This document shows positions 1-9,240 of a stretch of DNA of 60,940 bases, one piece after another. This stretch comes from Clostridiales bacterium (lineage in GTDB: Bacteria; Bacillota; Clostridia; Saccharofermentanales; Saccharofermentanaceae). Location: NCBI GenBank assembly GCA_017509245.1, contig JAFWQC010000110.1, positions 1 through 60,940 on the forward strand. The letters run 5' to 3'. The notes under the pieces are model-generated. The model had not been told where the DNA came from. It was given only the letters and a program-made list of their open reading frames with translations, and searched no databases. The number at the start of each line of letters is the position of its first letter. The first letter of the stretch is position 1. Position numbers and translations under genes: made by a program.

Positions 1-28
1 GAGCAACAGAATTGAAGGTCATGCTGAA

Positions 29-205
29 CGCACGGAGCGACAGGTAAAATCGTACTTTTTTCGGGTGTGAAAAAGTACGATATGAGGTCTCGCACGGAGC
101 GACAGGTAAAATCGTACTTTTTTCGGGTGTGAAAAAGTACGATATGAGGCCTCGCACGGAGCGACGGGTAAAATCGTACTTTTTTTGGGTGTGAAAAAGT
201 ACGGT
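29..205. repeat. Three tandem 62-bp units, each with a perfect 12-bp hairpin
   Basis: Units start at 29, 91 and 153, a constant period of 62 bp. Each opens with CGCACGGAGCGAC and contains the arm ATCGTACTTTTT, a loop TCGGGTGTG and the arm AAAAAGTACGAT (first copy: arms 49-60 and 70-81). The second copy is almost identical. The third has two extra T bases, a shortened loop and a last arm that breaks down at 203-204. No reading frame is preserved across the array. There are no unique spacers between units, so this is not a CRISPR array. Function is unknown. Confidence 0.9.
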
Positions 206-295
206 TTTTGTTAAACTGCGTTTCATTTGAACTCGTCGAAAACAGATTGACGCTGAGTGTGACGATCTTGCCCTGATATCGTCACAGTTTTCGTC

Positions 296-424
296 AAAAA
301 CCAACTCCGCGTCCAACATTTCGAGGCTGAAAAGTTGGACAATGAGTTGAACATCAAATGGGAGCGGGCGTTCCTCATGACATGCAGCAAAAAAGGCGAT
401 GTCTTTTTGAAGACACCGCCTTTA
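296..424 (-). repeat. Dispersed nested-hairpin element, copy A
   Basis: Read on the minus strand, this stretch closely matches 45966-46102 on the plus strand, apart from about ten extra bases in the other copy. It contains an inner inverted repeat GTCCAAC (311-317) with GTTGGAC (334-340) and an outer one CAACTC (302-307) with GAGTTG (344-349). A terminator-like hairpin lies at its end (393-422). A further small hairpin, GTTTT and AAAAC around GTC, borders it at 287-301. The copy lies directly downstream of the clp gene. Confidence 0.85.
393..422 (-). terminator. Rho-independent terminator of the uvrA-clp transcript
   Basis: Arms at 393-405 and 410-422 pair over 13 positions with one G-U on the minus strand. 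A run of T (complement of 389-394) follows on the minus strand. It sits 28 bases past the clp stop codon and is also part of dispersed element copy A. Confidence 0.8.
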
Positions 425-449
425 TTATTACCTGTTATTTAAGATCTGC

Positions 450-2894
450 TTACTCGCTCTTCTTGATCGTATCGAAGCAGAACTTTCCTCTTCTGAAATC
501 GATCTTAAGTGTTGCCACATCATTCAATGCGCCGGTGAGGAACATATCAGAGAGCGGATCTTCGATGTTCGATCTGATCGCCTTGCGCAAAGGTCTTGCA
601 CCATACTTCTCATCGTAACCGATCTCAGCAAGCCTGTCACCTGCCGCCTTTGTGATCGAGCCCTTGATGTGCTTGTCATCAAGAGATGCGAATACATCCT
701 TGATCATGATATTAACGATCTTGCGTATCTCGTCCCTGGTAAGTGACTTGAAGATGATCGTCTCGTCCACACGGTTTAAGAACTCAGGACGGAACGTCTC
801 CTTGAGAGCGCTCTGAACGTGCTGTTCCATGGCTTCCTGCGTTCCTGAGAAGAATCCGATCGTAGCTGCCTTTGCTGAGCTTCCCGCGTTGGATGTCATG
901 ATGATGATGCAGTTCTCAAAGTTAACGTGCAGACCGTGACTGTCCGTGAGCACACCGTCATCGAGCATCTGGAGAAGGAGATTGAATACGTCAGGGTGTG
1001 CCTTTTCGATCTCATCGAAAAGAATTACCGAATAAGGCTTCCTTCTTACCTGCTCGGTAAGCTGTCCTGCGTCATCAAATCCTACATATCCCGGAGGCGA
1101 ACCGATGAGCTTTGAAACAGAATGGGGTTCCATATACTCGGACATATCGATCCTGATGAGAGCCTCTTCCGTATCGAACATGACTTCAGCCAATGCCTTA
1201 ACAAGCTCTGTCTTACCTACACCTGTAGGTCCGACGAAGATAAATGATGTCGGCTTATGCTTCTTGGTAAAGCCTGCTCTCGTACGTCTTACGGCTGAAG
1301 CTACTGCATGAACAGCATCCTCCTGGCCGATGACGCGCTTATGGAGCCTCTCCTCGAGGTTCCTGAGCTTCTCTGTCTCAGTCTCAGAAATGGACTTCAA
1401 AGGAATTCCGGTCCACATCTCAACTACTCTTGCAATATCTTCGACCTGAATCGGATCAGGCTTGATGTCACTCTCAAGTGCATCAAGTTCATTCTGGAGC
1501 TTATCGGCATTTGCCTTAAGCTCGGCAACCTTCTCGTAATCAGCTTCACGCTCTTCAGGAGAGGAATTCTCCATGGCGTCTATCTGCTGCTGATGCTCGA
1601 GCTTAGCCTTCTCCAGAGCCTTTCTGGTGTTGGCGATCTTAACGAGCTTAACATTCTTGAGGTTTGCTGCAGAACCTGCCTCGTCGATAAGGTCGATTGC
1701 CTTGTCAGGAAGGTATCTGTCAGTGATGTATCTCTTGGATGCCTTGACGGCAAACTCTATTACCTCATCAGAATATGTGACGTTGTGGTGCTTCTCATAG
1801 TAATCCTTAATACCCTTTAAGATCTCAATGGACATCTCTATGGAAGGTTCATCAAGCATTACCTTCTGGAAACGTCTCTCAAGAGCGGAATCCTTCTCGA
1901 TCCTCTTATACTCTGCGGTCGTCGTGGAACCTAAGATACGGAGTTCGCCTCTGGCAAGCGCGGGCTTCAAGATATTAGCCGCGTTGGTCGAACCCTCTGC
2001 ATCGCCGGCACCTACGATCGTATGGAGCTCATCGATAACGAGGATTATGTTCTCAGCCTTGATGGCTTCATTGATAACGCCCTTGATCCTGCTCTCGAAC
2101 TGGCCTCTGAACTGTGTTCCGGCGACCATGGCAGGAAGGTCAAGCTGCCATACCTGCATATTAAGAAGCTTCTCAGGTACGGTACCTTCAACGATCTTTA
2201 CTGCAAGACCCTGGGCAATAGCTGTCTTACCTACACCGGGCGCACCGATGAGTACAGGGTTGTTCTTGGAACGTCTGTTAAGGATCTGGATGCAGCGCTC
2301 GATCTCCTTGTCACGGCCGATAATGCGGTCAATCTTGCCTTCAGCGGCACGCTCGGTAAGGTTTGTACCGAACTCATTAAGATACTTAAGGCGCTGCTTG
2401 CCTCTGCCCTTCTTGGGATCCTTGCTGTCCTTGCCGTCAGTTTCACCGCCGGCCTGGCTTCCGGGTCTTCTTCCGAATAATGAATCGAAAATAGAAGGTC
2501 TGTTATTCTGCTCTTCACCTTCCGGTGTCTTGCCGTCAGATTTCTCATCAGGATCCGAGATGCCTACGGGAGTGGAATCCTCATCGAATTCGTATGTCTC
2601 GTCTTCATCTTCCATGGGCAGACCGTTAAAATCATCTCCTTCGGCCAGCGACCTTAAGAAATCAGCCGGGTCAGCCGAGAAGCCGTTCTGTGAGACGAGC
2701 TCTTCTAATCGGTCGCTCATCTCATCGATGTTTTCCGCATTGATTCCGGACGCCTTGAACATATCGGTAACACCCGATATTCCTGATTCATAGGCGCACT
2801 TAAGACAAAAACCTTCGTCTATCCTGTTGCCGTTCTCATAACGGCTCGTGAAGACAATTGCATGTCTCTTCTTACAAATACTACAAAGTGCCAT
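450..2894 (-). CDS. clpE: ClpE-like AAA+ unfoldase (ClpP partner) with N-terminal zinc finger
   Basis: An 814-residue HSP100 ATPase expected to unfold proteins for ClpP or to act in disaggregation. The N terminus has a CxxC pair at Cys4/Cys7 and another at Cys30/Cys33, as in ClpE, and no Clp-N repeats. An acidic, Gly-rich linker runs from about 85 to 165. The first AAA module has Walker A GAPGVGKT at 217-224 and Walker B VIDELH; a coiled-coil middle domain follows. The second AAA module has GPTGVGKT and LFDEIE. An IGF tripeptide in the second module matches the ClpP-docking loop. The start ATG shares one base with the uvrA stop (TAATG), so the two are translationally coupled. ClpC is the alternative name, but the zinc finger and missing N-domain favour ClpE. 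Confidence 0.88.
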   Translation of the reverse strand: MALCSICKKRHAIVFTSRYENGNRIDEGFCLKCAYESGISGVTDMFKASGINAENIDEMSDRLEELVSQNGFSADPADFLRSLAEGDDFNGLPMEDEDETYEFDEDSTPVGISDPDEKSDGKTPEGEEQNNRPSIFDSLFGRRPGSQAGGETDGKDSKDPKKGRGKQRLKYLNEFGTNLTERAAEGKIDRIIGRDKEIERCIQILNRRSKNNPVLIGAPGVGKTAIAQGLAVKIVEGTVPEKLLNMQVWQLDLPAMVAGTQFRGQFESRIKGVINEAIKAENIILVIDELHTIVGAGDAEGSTNAANILKPALARGELRILGSTTTAEYKRIEKDSALERRFQKVMLDEPSIEMSIEILKGIKDYYEKHHNVTYSDEVIEFAVKASKRYITDRYLPDKAIDLIDEAGSAANLKNVKLVKIANTRKALEKAKLEHQQQIDAMENSSPEEREADYEKVAELKANADKLQNELDALESDIKPDPIQVEDIARVVEMWTGIPLKSISETETEKLRNLEERLHKRVIGQEDAVHAVASAVRRTRAGFTKKHKPTSFIFVGPTGVGKTELVKALAEVMFDTEEALIRIDMSEYMEPHSVSKLIGSPPGYVGFDDAGQLTEQVRRKPYSVILFDEIEKAHPDVFNLLLQMLDDGVLTDSHGLHVNFENCIIIMTSNAGSSAKAATIGFFSGTQEAMEQHVQSALKETFRPEFLNRVDETIIFKSLTRDEIRKIVNIMIKDVFASLDDKHIKGSITKAAGDRLAEIGYDEKYGARPLRKAIRSNIEDPLSDMFLTGALNDVATLKIDFRRGKFCFDTIKKSE

Positions 2895-5800
2895 TACTCT
2901 TCTTCTCCAATACTATCTATCTCTTCCCTTATCCTGCGTCTTACCTTAGGTCCGGTAAGAATGTCGTATTGCTCCTCTTCGAGCCTTGCAGTGTCAATGA
3001 AAGCAGAAATATCTTTATACTGGCCGTTCTTCCTGGCCTTCTCGAGGATAGGCTTCAAGAACTGTCCCGTGTACGATTCCTTGCATTTAGCGATCTGCTC
3101 AGGTGTTCCGCAGACAACGACTTCGCCGCCTCCGTCACCGCTCTCGGGACCCAGATCTATTATGTAATCTGCCGTCTTAATGACATCAAGGTTGTGCTCG
3201 ATTACGACCACAGTGTTCTTATTTTCGGTTAGGCGTTCTAAAATGTCAACCAATTTATGGACGTCCGCTACGTGCAGTCCGGTCGTCGGTTCATCTAATA
3301 CATATATAGTTTTTCCGGTCGATCTTCTTGATAATTCTGAGGCAAGTTTGATTCTTTGTGCTTCACCTCCGGAGAGCGTCGTGGACGGCTGTCCGAGCTT
3401 GATGTAACCAAGACCTACATCCTGCAGGGTTCTGACCTTCTTATAGATCGCCGGATGGTTCTTGAAGAAATCACATGCCTCATCGACGCTCATGTCGAGC
3501 ACGTCAGAAATGTTCTTGCCGTTATATCTGACTTCAAGCGTCTCACGGTTGTATCTTTTGCCCTTACAGACATCGCACGTTACGTAGATATCGGGAAGGA
3601 AGTGCATCTCGATCTTGTTGACGCCGTCGCCTGCGCAAGCCTCGCATCTGCCGCCCTTGGTGTTAAAAGAAAATCTGCCTGCCTTATAGCCCCTCTGCTT
3701 GGCATCCGGTGTCTCGGCATATAATTTTCGAATAAGATCGAAAAGACCGATATAAGTCGCAGGATTACTCCTCGGCGTCCTTCCGATAGGACTCTGATCG
3801 ATGCAGATGATCTTATCGAGATTGGAATAACCCGTGATGCGCTCGCACTTTACCCTCTTCTTCCTTGAGCCGTTAAGCTCATGCTCAAGATAAGGAACAA
3901 GAGTTGAATTGATCAGCGAAGACTTGCCTGAGCCGGACACACCGGTAACAACTGTAAAAAGCCCTATCGGGATCGACACATCGATATTCTTAAGGTTGTT
4001 TACATAAGCACCGCTGATCTTAAGGAGCTTCTTGTCGTTGATCTTCCTTCTGTCAGAAGGAACGGGAATGAACTTTTTGCCTGACAGATACTGACCTGTT
4101 ATGGACTTTTCTTCCTTGATGATGTCATCCACCGTGCCCTGCGCAACGATCTCGCCTCCGAACGAACCTGCACCGGGACCGATATCGATTATGTGGTCAG
4201 CCGAACGCATCGTATCCTCATCATGCTCTACAACAAGGATGGAATTGCCAAGATCCCTTAACTTGAACAGGGTCTTGATGAGCTTGTCATTATCTCTCTG
4301 GTGAAGACCGATCGAGGGCTCGTCCAGAACATAAAGCACACCCTGAAGTCCCGCGCCGATCTGCGTGGCAAGCCTTATTCTCTGTGCCTCACCGCCTGAG
4401 AGCGTAGCCGAAGATCTCGACAGGGTCATATAATCCAGTCCGACATCGTAAAGGAATTCAAGTCTGGCCTTAACTTCTCTTAATATGGGAGCAGCGATCT
4501 CTGCATTCTTGCCCTTAAGGATAAGGTCATTGAAGAACTGCCTCATATTCTTTACCGACATATTGGTAAGCTCGCTTATGTTAAGTCCGCCGACCTTTAC
4601 GGACAGGCTGTTCTTATTGAGCCTTGCGCCGTTGCAGACAGGGCATATATCTATGCTCATGTAGCGTTCATAAGAAGCCTTGGCTTCCTCACTGCCGGAT
4701 TCTCTCCAGCGCCTCATAACGCTCGGAACGACACCTTCCCAGTCCGAGTAGTAATCACCGCTCCTGGGATAGATGGAATTCCTTGTATCGATCTTCATCA
4801 TTTCTCCGTTGTTACCGTAGAGGATGATGTTCTTAATATCATCAGGGAGCTTGTAATATGGTGTGTCGAGCGAAAATTTGTATTTCTTCGAAAGCGCTTC
4901 GATAAAACACCTTCCCCAGCTCTTGGGATCGTCAAAGTTCCATCCTGCCGTCCTTACGGCGCCCTCATTGATAGAAAGCTTCGGATTCGTGATGCACAGC
5001 TCCGGATCAACTGCAGTAAGCGTACCGATACCGGAACAGTTCGGACATGCGCCTTCAGGGCTGTTGAATGAGAAGCTTCTGGTATTGATCTCACCGAAAG
5101 AGATGCCGCAGTCAGGACATGCGAGATTCTGCGAGAAGAATTCCTCCGATGTCTCATAAGTCTTCTCGCCTTTATCATCTGTTGATGCCGTCTGAAGTTC
5201 TACCGACAGAAGCCCGTCAGCGAGCTTTAAAGCCTGTTCGCATGAATCGTAAAGTCTTGTGGTGTTGGCTTCCTTGATAACCAGCCTGTCCACAACAACA
5301 GCAATGTCATGCTTATTGTTCTTGTTGAGGCTTATCTCTTCGTCTAACTCATACGTGATGCCGTCGACCTTGATCCTGACAAAACCTGATTTTCTGAATC
5401 CGTCGAAAAGCTTGCTGAACTCACCCTTCTTGCCTCTAACGACAGGAGCGTAGACAATGGCTCTGGTGCCCTCAGGATAAACCTTGAGCTTATCTATTAT
5501 CTGATCGATACCCTGCGACTTGATGGGCTTACCGCAATTGGGACAGAAAGGCTCGCCGACTCTCGCATAGAGAAGCCTGAAATAGTCGTATATCTCAGTA
5601 ACGGTTCCTACGGTAGACCTCGGATTGCTTACCGTAGACTTCTGGTCTATTGAGATTGCCGGAGACAAGCCTTCGATGCTGTCGAGATCCGGCTTGTCGA
5701 GCTGGCCTAAGAACATCCTCGCATACGAAGACAGGGACTCGACATAACGTCTTTGTCCTTCCGCATAAATCGTATCGAATGCCAATGAGGACTTGCCTGA

Positions 5801-5911
5801 TCCCGAAAGCCCGGTCAGAACGACCATCTGCTTTCTCGGTATATCCACATCAATATTCTTGAGGTTATGCTCTCTGGCGCCTCTTATCTTTATATATTTA
5901 TTCTCGTCCAT
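2894..5911 (-). CDS. uvrA: Excinuclease ABC subunit A
   Basis: UvrA recognises bulky DNA lesions as a dimer and loads UvrB in nucleotide excision repair. The protein has 1005 residues, longer than the usual ~940, with an added charged C-terminal tail of about 50 residues. Two ABC modules are visible. Each has a Walker A motif (GLSGSGKSS near the N terminus and GVSGSGKSS in the second half) and the signature LSGGEAQRI. Zinc-binding pairs include CPDCG and CPNCS in the first half and CEAC and CDVC in the second. It begins 73 bases after the tRNA-Glu gene. Its stop overlaps the clp start, which links DNA repair to protein quality control in one transcript. No uvrB or uvrC lies in the window. Confidence 0.97.
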   Translation of the reverse strand: MDENKYIKIRGAREHNLKNIDVDIPRKQMVVLTGLSGSGKSSLAFDTIYAEGQRRYVESLSSYARMFLGQLDKPDLDSIEGLSPAISIDQKSTVSNPRSTVGTVTEIYDYFRLLYARVGEPFCPNCGKPIKSQGIDQIIDKLKVYPEGTRAIVYAPVVRGKKGEFSKLFDGFRKSGFVRIKVDGITYELDEEISLNKNNKHDIAVVVDRLVIKEANTTRLYDSCEQALKLADGLLSVELQTASTDDKGEKTYETSEEFFSQNLACPDCGISFGEINTRSFSFNSPEGACPNCSGIGTLTAVDPELCITNPKLSINEGAVRTAGWNFDDPKSWGRCFIEALSKKYKFSLDTPYYKLPDDIKNIILYGNNGEMMKIDTRNSIYPRSGDYYSDWEGVVPSVMRRWRESGSEEAKASYERYMSIDICPVCNGARLNKNSLSVKVGGLNISELTNMSVKNMRQFFNDLILKGKNAEIAAPILREVKARLEFLYDVGLDYMTLSRSSATLSGGEAQRIRLATQIGAGLQGVLYVLDEPSIGLHQRDNDKLIKTLFKLRDLGNSILVVEHDEDTMRSADHIIDIGPGAGSFGGEIVAQGTVDDIIKEEKSITGQYLSGKKFIPVPSDRRKINDKKLLKISGAYVNNLKNIDVSIPIGLFTVVTGVSGSGKSSLINSTLVPYLEHELNGSRKKRVKCERITGYSNLDKIICIDQSPIGRTPRSNPATYIGLFDLIRKLYAETPDAKQRGYKAGRFSFNTKGGRCEACAGDGVNKIEMHFLPDIYVTCDVCKGKRYNRETLEVRYNGKNISDVLDMSVDEACDFFKNHPAIYKKVRTLQDVGLGYIKLGQPSTTLSGGEAQRIKLASELSRRSTGKTIYVLDEPTTGLHVADVHKLVDILERLTENKNTVVVIEHNLDVIKTADYIIDLGPESGDGGGEVVVCGTPEQIAKCKESYTGQFLKPILEKARKNGQYKDISAFIDTARLEEEQYDILTGPKVRRRIREEIDSIGEEE

Positions 5912-5942
5912 AATCTAAATCTTATGCCTTAGTGAACAAAAA

Positions 5943-5969
5943 GACGGACATCTGATCAAGATGTTCGTC
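5943..5969 (-). terminator. Terminator after tRNA-Glu
   Basis: Arms 5943-5953 and 5959-5969 form an 11-bp stem with one mismatch. The minus strand then reads TTTTTGT. It sits between the tRNA and uvrA, so uvrA may depend on read-through or on a promoter not clearly seen. Confidence 0.7.
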
Positions 5970-5984
5970 CTTCCTTCAAAAATC

Positions 5985-6059
5985 TGGTGACCCCAAGCGG
6001 ATTCGAACCGCTGATTGCGCCGTGAGAGGGCGCCGTCTTAACCACTTGACCATGGGGCC
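5985..6059 (-). tRNA. tRNA-Glu (anticodon CTC)
   Basis: The minus strand folds into a standard cloverleaf with the acceptor arm GGCCCCA paired to TGGGGTC. The anticodon stem GCGCC/GGCGC encloses the loop CTCTCAC, giving anticodon CTC. The T arm contains GGTTCGAATCC. The CCA end is encoded (5985-5987). It has its own promoter upstream and a terminator downstream. Confidence 0.95.
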
Positions 6060-6077
6060 TTGTTACGTTGCCCGAGT

Positions 6078-6106
6078 ATATTACCATAGGATTTTGGTAT
6101 GTGCAA
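6078..6106 (-). promoter_or_regulatory. Sigma-A promoter of tRNA-Glu
   Basis: On the minus strand, TTGCAC (6101-6106) is followed after 17 bases by TAATAT (6078-6083), placing the start about 12 bases upstream of the tRNA. Confidence 0.65.
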
Positions 6107-6143
6107 GTGCAACGCGTGTTCTATTTGGCAATCAGTTAAATAT

Positions 6144-7559
6144 TCAGATGATATCTGTCCTATCCTCGGAGGGTACATAGGGCCTGCGCTTGTTAACGCA
6201 CTTAAATGCAGGTCTCATGATCCTGCCGCCGGATACGAGCTCTTCGATCCTGTGAGCACTCCAGCCTGCGATCCTTCCGCATGCAAAGAGAGGCGTATAA
6301 AGCTCAGTGGGAATTCCGAGCATTGAATATACGAGTCCTGCGAAGAAGTCGACATTAGCGCAAACGAGCTTATCGGAATTCTTGACCTCGTGGAATACCT
6401 CAGGTGCAAGTTTTTCGACCAGCAGGTAGAGATTATAAAGATCCATGTTACCCTTCTCCTTAGCGAGGAGTTCGGCATATTTTCTGATCACAACAGTTCT
6501 CGGGTCGGACAATGTATAAACAGCATGGCCGATACCATAGATGAGTCCGGACTTGTCGAAAGCCTTCTTGTTGATGATGTCGGTCAGATACTGTCTTATA
6601 GCCTTCTCGTCTGTCCAGTCGGATACATGCTCCCTCAAATCCTTCATCATGGCGAAAGCCTTGTTGGAAGCGCCGCCGTGCTGAGGTCCCTTCAAAGAAC
6701 CAACTGCAGAAGCGATAACGGAATATGTATCAGAACCGGTTGAAGATACGGCATGTGTAACGAATGTTGAGTTGTTGCCGCCGCCGTGCTCAGCGTGGAG
6801 TACGAGCATAACATCCAGGATCCTTGCCTCAAGCTCAGTGAACTTTCCGTCAGGTCTTATCATGTGCAGGATGTTCTGTGCGGTATTAAATTCAGCTACA
6901 GGAGCATGGATATAAAGATCTCTGTGCTCGATGTAGTGTCTTCTTGCCATATAGCCGTAAGAGATGAGCACAGGGAATCTTGCGATGAGCTCCGTGCACT
7001 GTCTTACGACATTTGCGATATCAGTGGAATCAGGATTATCGTCATAGGAATAGAGTGCCAGGACTGATCTTGCGAGCTTGTTCATGACATCCGGAGAAGG
7101 TGCCTTCATGATCATGTCTTCAGTAAAGCCCTCAGGAAGAGGTCTTACGCTCTGAAGAAGTGAATTGAATTCCTTAAGTTCGGATTCTGTGGGAAGCTCG
7201 CCTGTAAGGAGCAGGAATGCAGTCTCCTCGTATCCATATCTTCCCTTTGAGAAGAAACCGTTTACGAGATCTTTGACCTCATATCCCTGATAGAAAAGCT
7301 TGCCCTCGACAGGGATCCTGTCAGCGTCATCAACGATGTAGCTCATGACCTCACCGACTTCGGTAAGTCCGACGAGAACGCCGGTGCCGTCGTTGTTCCT
7401 GAGGCCGCGCTTAACGTTGTACTTGCTGTATAACTCGGTATTAATATGTGACTTTACCTTAGCCACATCAGCCAGCTTATTTATCAGCTGTAAATTCTGT
7501 TCAGATTCCATGTTCCCGCTCATCTTCCTAATATGTTCACTTAGACTATCGCCTAGCAT
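6144..7559 (-). CDS. gltA: Citrate synthase
   Basis: Condenses acetyl-CoA and oxaloacetate to citrate. The 471-residue protein carries the conserved catalytic segments: His in LHAEHGGGNNSTF, His in YGIGHAVY and Asp in NVDFFAG. The HGGASNKA segment near the substrate site is also present. The gene stands alone, with no aconitase or isocitrate dehydrogenase beside it. It probably feeds 2-oxoglutarate synthesis for glutamate rather than a full cycle, which is inference. The start is uncertain: internal ATGs at residues 13 and 17 are also possible, because none has an obvious ribosome binding site at ideal spacing. Confidence 0.93.
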   Translation of the reverse strand: MLGDSLSEHIRKMSGNMESEQNLQLINKLADVAKVKSHINTELYSKYNVKRGLRNNDGTGVLVGLTEVGEVMSYIVDDADRIPVEGKLFYQGYEVKDLVNGFFSKGRYGYEETAFLLLTGELPTESELKEFNSLLQSVRPLPEGFTEDMIMKAPSPDVMNKLARSVLALYSYDDNPDSTDIANVVRQCTELIARFPVLISYGYMARRHYIEHRDLYIHAPVAEFNTAQNILHMIRPDGKFTELEARILDVMLVLHAEHGGGNNSTFVTHAVSSTGSDTYSVIASAVGSLKGPQHGGASNKAFAMMKDLREHVSDWTDEKAIRQYLTDIINKKAFDKSGLIYGIGHAVYTLSDPRTVVIRKYAELLAKEKGNMDLYNLYLLVEKLAPEVFHEVKNSDKLVCANVDFFAGLVYSMLGIPTELYTPLFACGRIAGWSAHRIEELVSGGRIMRPAFKCVNKRRPYVPSEDRTDII

Positions 7560-7664
7560 ACCAGATATTATAATTCTTTTCTTTTATATGGGCTTGCTCG
7601 CTGTTAGACGAATAATTATACATACTTGGTATGTTTAGTTGTTAACTACGTTCAAAAACAGGGC

Positions 7665-8432
7665 TTAAATCAGCTTCGAAAGCTCATAACCGATGACAGA
7701 GGCAGCCACTGCGGCATTAAGTGATTCGGCCCTTCCCTTCATCGGGATCTTAACGAGCCTTATGCATCTGGAAGATGTCTCATCCGTCAGGCCGTCGCCT
7801 TCGTTTCCGATAAAATATGCACAAGGGAGTTTAAGATCGCCCGCACCTAATTCATTTCCCTTAAGGTGGGTTGCGATGGTCTCTATTTTCGCGCTCTCGA
7901 AAAAGCTGAAGCATTCATCCATCGTCTTTCTTACGACCGGAATATGCCACACCGACCCCATCGTTGCCCTGATGACTTTATCATTATAGGGATCGCATGT
8001 CGTGGGACTAATGATGACAGCTGTCAGACCGAAAGCGTCAGCCATCCTGATAATGGTTCCGAGATTGCCCGGATCCTGCGTATTCTCGAGAACGACATAG
8101 ATATCCTTACCATCACCTTTAGAAGGAATATCGGAGGCAAGCCCGGGCTCTTCGATAATGATCGCAACACCCTGTGGATTTACAGTCTGCGAGATCTTGG
8201 AGAAAACATCTTTGCTTAGAACGAGAGGCTCTGTGCCGGGCGTGAATTCTTTTGCCCAGGAGATCTTATCTTCGGTAACGATCACTTCCTCAGCCTTCTG
8301 ACCGCTCGACAGCGCTTCCTCACAAAGCCTTGTGCCCTCAAGATATATCAAGCCTTCCTTCTTGGCTTCGGATCTTTTGGTAAGCTTTGCGATACGCTTA
8401 ACATTCGGATTGTCACGGCTGGTGATGATCAC
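7665..8432 (-). CDS. TrmH/SpoU-family rRNA (guanosine-2'-O) methyltransferase
   Basis: A 255-residue SPOUT methyltransferase that moves a methyl group from S-adenosylmethionine to a ribose 2'-OH. The three family motifs are present: NTQDPGNLGTIIR, YFIGNEGDGL and IPMKGRAESLNAAVAAS. The last forms the knot that binds the cofactor. The N-terminal ~90 residues look like the substrate-binding domain of RlmB/TsnR-type enzymes. It starts with GTG, with AAGGAG eight bases upstream. The target nucleotide cannot be told from sequence, so no gene symbol is given. Confidence 0.9.
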   Translation of the reverse strand: MIITSRDNPNVKRIAKLTKRSEAKKEGLIYLEGTRLCEEALSSGQKAEEVIVTEDKISWAKEFTPGTEPLVLSKDVFSKISQTVNPQGVAIIIEEPGLASDIPSKGDGKDIYVVLENTQDPGNLGTIIRMADAFGLTAVIISPTTCDPYNDKVIRATMGSVWHIPVVRKTMDECFSFFESAKIETIATHLKGNELGAGDLKLPCAYFIGNEGDGLTDETSSRCIRLVKIPMKGRAESLNAAVAASVIGYELSKLI

Positions 8433-8554
8433 TGTAAAGTCTCCTTTTCGCTTTTGACATTATAACAGATTAGGTGCAGAAAGCGTTTTCCCATCGCATA
8501 CGCGAATGTTCCATGCGGCGTTCCGGAAAAGCGGTTTCCGCCAACCGGTTATCC

Positions 8555-8614
8555 AATGCTCGACTCAATGCTCGACTTTTTTTGCTTGAAAAGTCGGTCG
8601 TGAAGTCAAGCATT
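8555..8614 (+). repeat. Nested hairpin element, CGAC type
   Basis: The outer arms are AATGCTCGACT (8555-8565) and AGTCAAGCATT (8604-8614). The inner arms are CGACTTTT and AAAAGTCG around a short loop TTTGCTTG. The same skeleton recurs at 46227-46348. Confidence 0.85.
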
Positions 8615-8630
8615 AACATGGTATTTCGAT

Positions 8631-8746
8631 ATCCAACATTTAATCCAACTTTTTTCCTTCAAAATGTTGGAAGCAAAGTTGGATTTTGGCAAAATCCAAC
8701 TTTTTTTCCAAGTTTTTCAGCCCAAAATGTTGGATTAAAAGTTGTA
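8631..8746 (+). repeat. Two tandem CCAAC-type nested hairpin units
   Basis: Unit one pairs ATCCAAC (8643-8649) with GTTGGA (8666-8671). Unit two pairs ATCCAAC (8694-8700) with GTTGGAT (8729-8735). Between them lies a perfect 12-bp hairpin, arms 8676-8687 and 8691-8702, loop GGC. The end GTTGTACATTGCCG recurs in nearly identical form at 46163-46176. Related units occur at 296-424, 45966-46176 and 60666-60805. Confidence 0.85.
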
Positions 8747-8805
8747 CATTGCCGGCTGTCATTATTCACGGGCTCAAAGCCGGTCGTTGTTCGGAAACAA
8801 AAAAA

Positions 8806-8832
8806 CTGCGCAGGAATCAGATTCCCGCGCAG
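8806..8832 (-). terminator. Terminator of the infC-rpmI-rplT operon
   Basis: Arms 8806-8817 and 8821-8832 form a GC-rich stem. On the minus strand it is followed by seven T, complement of the A run ending at 8805. It lies 28 bases past the rplT stop. Confidence 0.88.
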
Positions 8833-8859
8833 CTGTTGTTATCAATTTATATCAGACTA

Positions 8860-9213
8860 TCAGAGAGCTGCCTTAGCCTTCTCAACGAGAGAAGTAAAAC
8901 CTGCTGCATCTGTAACAGCGATATCGGAAAGAACCTTACGGTCAAGCTCGATACCGGCCTTCTTGAGGCCGTTCATGAATCTGGAGTAGCTCATGTCGTT
9001 AAGACGGCAAGCTGCGTTGATACGAACGATCCAGAGTCTTCTGAACTCTCTCTTCTTGTTTCTTCTGTCTCTGTAAGCATAGTTACCGGACTTGAGAACC
9101 TGCTGGTTAGCAACCTTGAAAAGCTTGCTCTTATGACCCCAATAACCCTTTGCTGCCTTTAAAATCTTATGATGACGCGCTCTTGTGCGGATTCCTCTTT
9201 TAACTCTTGACAT
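8860..9213 (-). CDS. rplT: 50S ribosomal protein L20
   Basis: A 117-residue protein of normal L20 length. It begins with the family signature [19 protein letters not shown] and the segment [11 protein letters not shown], and the basic N-terminal helix is clear. L20 binds 23S rRNA early in large-subunit assembly. In low-GC Gram-positives it also represses its own operon through the leader RNA. It is last in the infC-rpmI-rplT operon, 27 bases after rpmI, and is followed by a strong terminator. Confidence 0.98.
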   Translation of the reverse strand: MSRVKRGIRTRARHHKILKAAKGYWGHKSKLFKVANQQVLKSGNYAYRDRRNKKREFRRLWIVRINAACRLNDMSYSRFMNGLKKAGIELDRKVLSDIAVTDAAGFTSLVEKAKAAL

Positions 9214-9240
9214 TATCTTGTCCTCCTAAATTCTAAGCAA

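Larger units (their letters stand above)
8433..8859. other. 427-bp intergenic region, mostly repeat elements
   Basis: No credible gene lies here; plus-strand reading frames run through inverted repeats. It holds a CGAC-type nested hairpin (8555-8614), two CCAAC-type units (8631-8746) and the rplT terminator (8806-8832). A TATAAT box near 8455 may serve the methyltransferase but lacks a clear -35. Confidence 0.8.

Noticed and set aside
29..205. CRISPR array at the left edge
   Set aside because: The 62-bp units are identical over their whole length, with no unique spacers, and no cas gene is present.
311..340. Integron attC-like core sites: GTCCAAC and GTTGGAC fit the RYYYAAC and GTTRRRY pattern
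   Set aside because: The other element types (CGAC, GATACC, GTAC) have the same plan but break the pattern, there is no integrase gene, and the elements do not flank cassette-like genes. The fit is probably chance.
1308..2793. Long plus-strand frames opposite clp, purF and the amylase
   Set aside because: They are antisense shadows of strongly conserved genes and lack ribosome binding sites and family features.
7560..7664. Small gene or operator around CATAC-CAA-GTATG upstream of gltA
   Set aside because: The palindrome has only five-base arms and no clear promoter partner, so it was not called.
8474..8989. 171-residue plus-strand frame across 8474-8989
   Set aside because: It runs through inverted repeats and the antisense of rplT, with no ribosome binding site and no protein-like composition.
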